A stretch of 12,546 bases of DNA, from the NCBI GenBank assembly GCA_008501655.1, contig QQUK01000210.1, positions 1 to 12,546 of the forward strand. Reading direction: 5' to 3'. The stretch is from Calditrichota bacterium (GTDB lineage: Bacteria; Zixibacteria; MSB-5A5; GN15; FEB-12). A program made the translations under genes and the position numbers. The notes below the pieces were generated by a model. It was not told the DNA's origin. It saw only the letters and a program-made list of their open reading frames with translations, and did not search any database. Position 1 is the first letter of the stretch, and the number at the start of each line of letters is the position of its first letter. This document shows, in pieces, positions 7,438 through 12,546 of the stretch.

Positions 7438-9084
7438 TTACTCTTTCTTTTCTAATTTTTCCTTTACCTCTTGATTATCAGGATCCATTTCAAGAGACTT
7501 TTTCCACCATACGCCCGCCTGATCATGTTCACCTTTTTCAAAATAAGCATCTCCCAGGTGATCAAACAAAACCGGGTCATTTTGCAGGGCTACTGCCTGT
7601 TTTAAATATTTGATTGCTTTATCGTAATCCTCTAATTTATAATAGACCCATCCGTAACTGTCAAGATAGGCAGCATTGTCCGGTGAAAGATTAACAGCCT
7701 TTTTTATCAGCTTGAGGGCATAATCCAGATCCTGACCAAGGTCAGCAAGCATATAACCTAAATAGTTTAATGCTTGATGGTTATCCGGCTCTTTTACAAG
7801 TATCAGTTCAAATGCTGCTGCTGAGCTGTCATACATATCTGCACGTTCATATACCGAACCTAAGGCAAAGAGAAGTTTCAGACTGTCTACTTCATTTTGC
7901 ATCGCACCGATACCTGTTTTATAAGTCAATATCTCATGAGAGAGGTCATCTGTTTTCCTGTAAGCAAAACCTAAGTCGAGCCAGTTACCTGCAACGGTAT
8001 CAGCGAGCTGTGTTAAAATCTTGAATTCTTCGACTGCGATCCTGTAATCTTCCCGGGCAATAGCAATTCTGCCGAGATCAAAATGATTAATCGGGTCACG
8101 CTCTCCCCGGTTAACTAAAACTGTGAATACAGAGTCTGCGGTAGTCAGCGAATCAGCACCGTAACAAATTATCCCAAATCGACGTAAATAAAGATTATCT
8201 TCCGGCATAAATTCCACTACTTTTCTTGCATATGGTATAGCTTCAGGAAATGAGTCTACCTGAGCATAGAGCATTGAGATATCTGCATTCAGTGGAATGT
8301 TATCCGGACTTACTTCAACTGCGTCCATATAGACCTGAAGAGCCGAATCATATTTTTCTTCGACTTTATACATTTCAGCAAGTCCCACATAAGACAGGAG
8401 ATTTTCTTGTTCGCTACTTGCATTTAAAGATTTTTGAAATGATTCTTTAGCAACGGTAAAATCTCCTTTTTGTGCTTTCAGCTTTCCTAACTCCTGCCAA
8501 TACTGATAATTATTTGGAATTAGTCGGGCAAGGTTTTCATATGCCCATATAAGTGAATCAATCTGATTGTTGTTTCTATATAATTGTGACAGATAATGGT
8601 AAGCAATTCCGCTGTTTTGGTCTAGTTTCGCAAGTTCAGTAAAAGCGTACTGCGCTGAGTCTGCCATCCCTAAGGTAATAAAGCAACGTCCCTTCAGGTT
8701 ATAAACATTGGCATCAAGAGGCTGAATAACCGTTAAAACTTCTAAAGCATCCTGAGGCTGCCTGAGTCGAAAATATGCATCTGCAAGAGAATATCTGATT
8801 TGGTAAGAATTCGGATGATATTGGAGTGCCTGCTTATAATGGTCGGCCGCTCCGTATATATCAGGTGGGTTGTCACTTTCTAAAATCAACCCGAAGACAT
8901 AATGATCATAAGCATATTTATTTATCTCTTCAAACTCATCTTTAGGCAGTTCAATCACAGCTGTTTTTAATTTTGGAGACTTCGCTTGTACATCAACCAT
9001 ATCTTTCTTAACAGGATTTGAAGCACAACCAAAATGAATCAGAATTATTGTGTTGATAAAAATATGTAGAATAACGTTTTTCAT
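7438..9084 (-). CDS. TPR-repeat lipoprotein
   Basis: This 548-residue protein has a hydrophobic signal with a lipobox-like site at Cys20 (IHFGC), so it is probably lipid-anchored, though His before Phe-Gly-Cys makes the box less standard. From about residue 50 to 540 it is built of tandem tetratricopeptide repeats, with repeated 'A..Y..AL...P....R..LA.AY...' patterns. The C-terminal repeats, including 'LNYLGYMLADLG', 'YLDSYGWVYYKLEDYDKAI' and 'DPVLFDHLGDAYFEKGEHDQA', match a widespread bacterial TPR family found in many diderms. TPR solenoids bind other proteins, so it is likely a scaffold in an envelope complex, perhaps with the two lipoproteins encoded just downstream. It starts 65 bases after tyrS, where a good extended -10 element lies, so it may have its own promoter as well as read-through from tyrS. 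Its ribosome site is weak. Confidence 0.92.
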   Translation of the reverse strand: MKNVILHIFINTIILIHFGCASNPVKKDMVDVQAKSPKLKTAVIELPKDEFEEINKYAYDHYVFGLILESDNPPDIYGAADHYKQALQYHPNSYQIRYSLADAYFRLRQPQDALEVLTVIQPLDANVYNLKGRCFITLGMADSAQYAFTELAKLDQNSGIAYHYLSQLYRNNNQIDSLIWAYENLARLIPNNYQYWQELGKLKAQKGDFTVAKESFQKSLNASSEQENLLSYVGLAEMYKVEEKYDSALQVYMDAVEVSPDNIPLNADISMLYAQVDSFPEAIPYARKVVEFMPEDNLYLRRFGIICYGADSLTTADSVFTVLVNRGERDPINHFDLGRIAIAREDYRIAVEEFKILTQLADTVAGNWLDLGFAYRKTDDLSHEILTYKTGIGAMQNEVDSLKLLFALGSVYERADMYDSSAAAFELILVKEPDNHQALNYLGYMLADLGQDLDYALKLIKKAVNLSPDNAAYLDSYGWVYYKLEDYDKAIKYLKQAVALQNDPVLFDHLGDAYFEKGEHDQAGVWWKKSLEMDPDNQEVKEKLEKKE

Positions 9085-9117
9085 AAATCTCGCTTTAGTT
9101 TCCGTACTGTAATTATT

Positions 9118-9126
9118 ATTATAACA
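9118..9126 (-). promoter_or_regulatory. Extended -10 promoter element for the lipoprotein operon
   Basis: Read on the minus strand, the sequence is TGTTATAAT, which is a perfect TATAAT preceded by the TGn extension. No convincing -35 box lies 17 bases upstream, as is usual for extended -10 promoters. Transcription would start near 9111, leaving a leader of about 25 bases before the TPR gene ATG at 9084. The element also overlaps an imperfect dyad (CTGT...ACAG, 9107-9127). Confidence 0.5.
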
Positions 9127-9149
9127 GAAATTCAGAGAAGAGGTTGCAC

Positions 9150-10412
9150 TTATTTCTCTTTGATTTTCAAATATCTGCGTTTACCGACTTTGACAATAAT
9201 CTCACCACTGAGCGCAAACTCATAATTCGGGTCGGTTATTTTTTCATTATCTATGGAGACACCGCCAGCCTGAATCAATTTTCGTGCTTCAGAGTTCGAT
9301 TTCGCCATTTTATTCTTTGCTATCAGATGGACCAGATATATCTTTTTGGGGTCAATTTCCATTTGAACTAAAGATTCAGCAGTTATTTCAGGTATTTCAT
9401 CGGGGAGTTTCTTCTCAGAAAAAACCCGTTCAAACTCATCCTGGGCAGCTTTCCCGGAGCCTTCCGGATGATACAAATCGACTAAAGTTACCCCGAGCTC
9501 TTTTTTGAGGGTCATAGGATTTACAGATGAATCTGCGAGTTTTGCTTTTAGTTCTTCCAGTTTTTTCAAAGAAATCTCAGTTGAAAGTTCGAAATAGGTA
9601 TATATCAAATCATCAGGAATAGACATAGCCTTACCGAATATCTCACGTGCAGGTTCATCTATACCAATGTAGTTACCCAGTGATTTAGACATTTTCTTTT
9701 CCCCATCAAGACCGACTAAAATCGGTAATGTCAGCACCAGCTGAGGTTCAACCCCATAAGCTTCCTGAATTGTTCTTCCTGCAAGCAGATTAAAAGTTTG
9801 TTCTGTTGCTCCAAGTTCCAAGTCAGCTTTCATGGCAACAGAATCATATCCCTGCATTAATGGGTAAAACAATTCATGGATTGATATTGGAGTTCCTGCT
9901 TTCATCCTTTTGGTAAAGTCATCTCTTTCAAGCATCCGGGCTACCGTGAATTTGGTTGCTAGGTGCATTATCTCGGTGAAATCCATCTTTTTGAACCATT
10001 CACCATTAAAACAGATTTCTGTTTTCGATTTATCCAATATCTTAAAAAACTGCTGCTGGTAAGTTTCAGCATTTTTCATAATATCTTCATATGTTAATGA
10101 TGGGCGGGTTGATGATTGACCTGAAGGGTCTCCAACCATAGCGGTATAATCGCCAACAATTAAAACGACCTGATGTCCCAGTTCTTGAAATTGCTTCAGT
10201 TTTCGGATGCCAACCGTGTGACCTAGATGAATATCCGGTGAAGTCGGGTCAAAACCCTGCTTTACGCGTAATGGCTTGTTCTCAGCTATTGATTTTTTCA
10301 GTTTTTCCTGGAATTCTCCTTCAGGAAGGATATCTACTGCCCCTCGTGAGATGATTTTCCACTGTTTTTCGTATTCTCTTATTACTTCCGGGCTATAGCT
10401 TTGTTCCACCAT
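9150..10412 (-). CDS. tyrS: Tyrosine--tRNA ligase (TyrRS)
   Basis: This 420-residue class I synthetase charges tRNA-Tyr with tyrosine in the cytoplasm. The ATP-binding HIGH-type motif is HLGH at residues 62-65, inside 'PDIHLGHTVGIRKLKQ', and the KMSKS loop is intact at residues 240-244 followed by LGN. The segment 'MQGYDSVAMKADLELGATEQ' carries the tyrosine-site Asp/Gln region. The last 60 or so residues form an S4 RNA-binding domain ('KSNSEARKLIQAGGVSIDN'). Length and motif style (GDYTAMVGDPSG) fit the TyrZ-type bacterial branch rather than E. coli TyrS. A strong AAGGAG lies only three bases before the ATG at 10412; the GTG at codon 2 would have more usual spacing, so initiation there is possible. 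The three-gene lipoprotein operon follows on the same strand. Confidence 0.97.
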   Translation of the reverse strand: MVEQSYSPEVIREYEKQWKIISRGAVDILPEGEFQEKLKKSIAENKPLRVKQGFDPTSPDIHLGHTVGIRKLKQFQELGHQVVLIVGDYTAMVGDPSGQSSTRPSLTYEDIMKNAETYQQQFFKILDKSKTEICFNGEWFKKMDFTEIMHLATKFTVARMLERDDFTKRMKAGTPISIHELFYPLMQGYDSVAMKADLELGATEQTFNLLAGRTIQEAYGVEPQLVLTLPILVGLDGEKKMSKSLGNYIGIDEPAREIFGKAMSIPDDLIYTYFELSTEISLKKLEELKAKLADSSVNPMTLKKELGVTLVDLYHPEGSGKAAQDEFERVFSEKKLPDEIPEITAESLVQMEIDPKKIYLVHLIAKNKMAKSNSEARKLIQAGGVSIDNEKITDPNYEFALSGEIIVKVGKRRYLKIKEK

Positions 10413-10596
10413 TATCTCCTTAAACGAATCTTTCTTTCTACATCGGCATATAACAGATGAAGTTAAAATATGTATGGAGTCAAATAAAAGGAAAAAATGA
10501 GGTTTTTGAAATAAAAAAACGATATTTAACTAAAATAATATCATTTATCTGTTTTAACTTGACTTCAAGAACCAAATCGAACAAAATTAAATTCCT
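10413..10596. promoter_or_regulatory. Divergent intergenic region between tyrS and the PBP gene
   Basis: These 184 AT-rich bases must hold promoters in both directions. For the plus strand, TTGAAA (10506-10511) and TAAAAT (10531-10536) are good -35 and -10 matches but with a long 19-base spacer. A second candidate is TTGACT (10559-10564), whose start site would fall almost on the PBP ATG. For the minus strand, TTGACT (10483-10478) is a candidate -35 for tyrS without a good -10. No T-box leader structure or hairpin array was recognised before tyrS. Confidence 0.3.
10414..10421 (-). promoter_or_regulatory. tyrS: Ribosome binding site of tyrS
   Basis: On the minus strand this reads AAGGAGAT, the best Shine-Dalgarno match in the window. 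It is only three bases (from AAGGAG) before ATG 10412 and six before the GTG that forms codon 2, so it leaves the exact start between these two adjacent codons open. Confidence 0.65.
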
Positions 10597-12546
10597 ATGG
10601 GATTAGCATATTCAAAAAATAAAGCGCGCTCGCAAAAGCTCAAAAAATCGATACTTATATTATTATTATTAGTTGTAGTATTAATGGTTATTATTGGGTA
10701 TCGGACTTACAATATCTACCAGACTGACCTCCCATCCTTTGAACAGCTGCACAATATAGAGCCAAGCATCAAGACTAAAATCTACGACAGAAATGGCATT
10801 CTGCTCAAAGAATTCTACACAGAAAATCGTGTCCTGACACCTTATAAGGATCTCCCGCCTTATTTAGTCGGAATGCTTCTGGCATCAGAAGATCGGGAAT
10901 ACTATGATCATTGGGGCATTAACATAAGACGTATATTTATTGTTGCAATGAAGAATTTAGTCCAATGGCGTATTTCTGCTGGTGCATCAACGGTTACCCA
11001 GCAACTGTCCCGGATGCTTTTTTTAAACCGGGAACAGACTTTGGAACGAAAGATTAAAGAAGCATTAACCGCTGTCAAACTTGAGCGTACTTATTCCAAA
11101 GAAGAAATTATTGAAATGTACCTCAATCAATATTATTTCGGAAATCGAGCTTACGGAATTGCTGCAGCAGCTCATGTATACTTTTCCAAATCTGTCGGAG
11201 AATTAACGAAAAATGATTGTGCTATTATAATCGGACTGCTCAAAGCACCGAATATCAATTCACCATTAAATAATCCGGATAAAGCATTACAGGCAAGAAA
11301 TCGGGTGCTTTATTCATTCTATCAGGTGGATGGGCTTTCAAAAGATGAATACGACTCTTTAAAGAGTGAACCGCTTGTTTACTCTCCTCCTGAAGAGAAA
11401 GTTGGGTATGCTCCTTATTTTACAGAAACTGTTCGTCAATATATAATGGAAAAGTATGGTGAGGAGACTTTATATACTGGTGGATTGAAAGTCTATACTT
11501 CACTTGATCTCGGCTTACAAAAATATTCAGAAAAAGCAATGGATAAAAAGATAGACTCTTTGAGAGCATATATAAATCGTAAATACAAGTTAGACAACCC
11601 TACATATACAATGAATTTGCCGGATACTGTTGATGAGTTCGGTGACTCGATACGGGTACATAAAAAGATTCAGGGTGCGTTTATTGCTATAGATAACTCC
11701 AACGGCAATGTCCTTGCAATGATTGGTGGGCGATCATTTGCTGAAACCAAATTCAACCGCGCCGTTCAAGCATATCTGCAGCCGGGTTCCTGCTTCAAAC
11801 CGTTCGTATATACTGCCTGTATTGACAATGGCTTTACGACTACAGAAATAATCGATGACAATCCTATTGTACTAAGTATTCCGGGAACGAAAGACTGGCG
11901 TCCGCACAACTTCGACAATAAATTCCGTGGTCCTATTACAATGCGAGAAGGGCTTCAATATTCAAGAAATCTGATTGCAATCAGATTGATTCTGGAAATT
12001 AAACCGGAACAAGCAATTTTTTATGCCCGTAATATGGGGATAACATCTTCTCTCCAGCCGGTACCCTCTTTGGCATTGGGAGCTGCTGAAGTGAAGCTTA
12101 TCGAAATGGTATCTGCATTTTCAATATTCCCTAATCAGGGAATTCATATTCCATACAGATATGTCACTAAAATTGTTAACCGCTATGGACAGGTACTTGA
12201 AGATAATTCAGCTGTCAGAAAAGAGGAAGTCCTCTCTGCTCAGACAGCATTTATAATGACCAGCATGATGCAGTCTGTTGTAACCGGCGGTACCGGCGTT
12301 GGCTCAAGATGGCGTGGATTTACAAGACCTGCAGGTGGTAAAACGGGAACCTCAAATAACTTCTGCGATAATTGGTTTATTGGCTATACCCCTCAGATAA
12401 CAGCCGGTTGCTGGGTTGGATTTGATGAAAAAATATCCATTGGATTTAAGCAGGATGGCGCCAGAAATGGGGTACCGGTATGGACCGAATTTATGATTGC
12501 TGCTCATGATTCATTACCTATTGCTGATTTTGTTGAACCTGAGGGA
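10597..12546 (+). CDS. Class A penicillin-binding protein, PBP1A type, partial (C-terminus beyond right edge)
   Basis: The first 650 codons are open to the window edge. The protein is a bifunctional peptidoglycan synthase anchored in the inner membrane: a basic N-terminus and one membrane helix at about residues 19-34 lead to a glycosyltransferase (GT51) domain. That domain has the catalytic motif EDREYYDHWG with Glu98 as general base, then GASTVTQQ (129-136), 'RKIKEALTAVKLE', and 'MYLNQYYFGNRAYGI'. The transpeptidase domain has all three active-site motifs: SxxK as SCFK with nucleophile Ser398, SxN as SRN at 456-458, and KTG at 582-584. It polymerises lipid II glycans and cross-links the stem peptides. 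An in-frame TAA at 10588 fixes the ATG as the most upstream start, yet no Shine-Dalgarno is visible. The gene is divergent from tyrS. Only the end of the transpeptidase domain and any C-terminal tail are missing. Confidence 0.95.
   Translation, partial: MGLAYSKNKARSQKLKKSILILLLLVVVLMVIIGYRTYNIYQTDLPSFEQLHNIEPSIKTKIYDRNGILLKEFYTENRVLTPYKDLPPYLVGMLLASEDREYYDHWGINIRRIFIVAMKNLVQWRISAGASTVTQQLSRMLFLNREQTLERKIKEALTAVKLERTYSKEEIIEMYLNQYYFGNRAYGIAAAAHVYFSKSVGELTKNDCAIIIGLLKAPNINSPLNNPDKALQARNRVLYSFYQVDGLSKDEYDSLKSEPLVYSPPEEKVGYAPYFTETVRQYIMEKYGEETLYTGGLKVYTSLDLGLQKYSEKAMDKKIDSLRAYINRKYKLDNPTYTMNLPDTVDEFGDSIRVHKKIQGAFIAIDNSNGNVLAMIGGRSFAETKFNRAVQAYLQPGSCFKPFVYTACIDNGFTTTEIIDDNPIVLSIPGTKDWRPHNFDNKFRGPITMREGLQYSRNLIAIRLILEIKPEQAIFYARNMGITSSLQPVPSLALGAAEVKLIEMVSAFSIFPNQGIHIPYRYVTKIVNRYGQVLEDNSAVRKEEVLSAQTAFIMTSMMQSVVTGGTGVGSRWRGFTRPAGGKTGTSNNFCDNWFIGYTPQITAGCWVGFDEKISIGFKQDGARNGVPVWTEFMIAAHDSLPIADFVEPEG

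Noticed and set aside
10413..10596. T-box or other riboswitch before tyrS
   Set aside because: The leader is at most about 180 bases, shared with a divergent gene, and shows neither a T-box sequence nor a terminator/antiterminator pair.
1..12546. Mobile element, phage, CRISPR or defence island
   Set aside because: No transposase, integrase, repeat array, toxin-antitoxin or nuclease gene was seen; genes are envelope, transport and housekeeping types.

Overview
The window looks like chromosomal DNA from an AT-rich, Gram-negative-type (diderm) bacterium. Four lipoproteins with lipobox signals, an OmpA-family peptidoglycan-binding domain and a soluble periplasmic solute-binding protein all imply an outer membrane. 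The long lipoprotein with Ig-like (Big_5) and transthyretin-like modules starts its mature part with a Pro/Gly-rich stretch, as seen in the FCB group (Bacteroidota and related candidate phyla such as Marinimicrobia, Zixibacteria or Cloacimonadota). Several genes have Shine-Dalgarno sites, and I saw no Bacteroidota-type -7/-33 promoters. The phylum is therefore an inference only. No tRNA, rRNA, CRISPR, insertion sequence or phage gene was seen.

Layout. (1) Positions 1-1265, minus strand: two membrane proteins joined by a TAATG stop/start. The first resembles the DUF6754 family; the second is polytopic and runs off the left edge. (2) Positions 1397-4274, plus strand: a tightly overlapped sugar-type ABC importer cassette (binding protein and two CUT1 permeases) without its ATPase. 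It is followed at 4372-4965 by an OmpA-family lipoprotein and a strong intrinsic terminator at 4993-5025. (3) Positions 5024-9084, minus strand: three lipoprotein genes packed 1-4 bases apart (TPR protein, then Big_5/transthyretin-like protein, then an unrecognised 243-residue lipoprotein). An extended -10 promoter lies just upstream, downstream of tyrS. (4) Positions 9150-10412, minus strand: tyrosyl-tRNA synthetase. (5) From 10597 to the right edge, plus strand: a class A (PBP1A-type) penicillin-binding protein, cut by the window end.

How the genes fit together. Most of the window concerns the cell envelope: a peptidoglycan synthase, a peptidoglycan-anchoring lipoprotein, three co-transcribed lipoproteins and two inner-membrane proteins of unknown role. 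Carbohydrate (or similar) uptake and one translation enzyme sit among them. The least understood parts are the DUF6754-like pair and the lipoprotein trio. Nothing here is clearly an undescribed defence, mobile or biosynthetic system.
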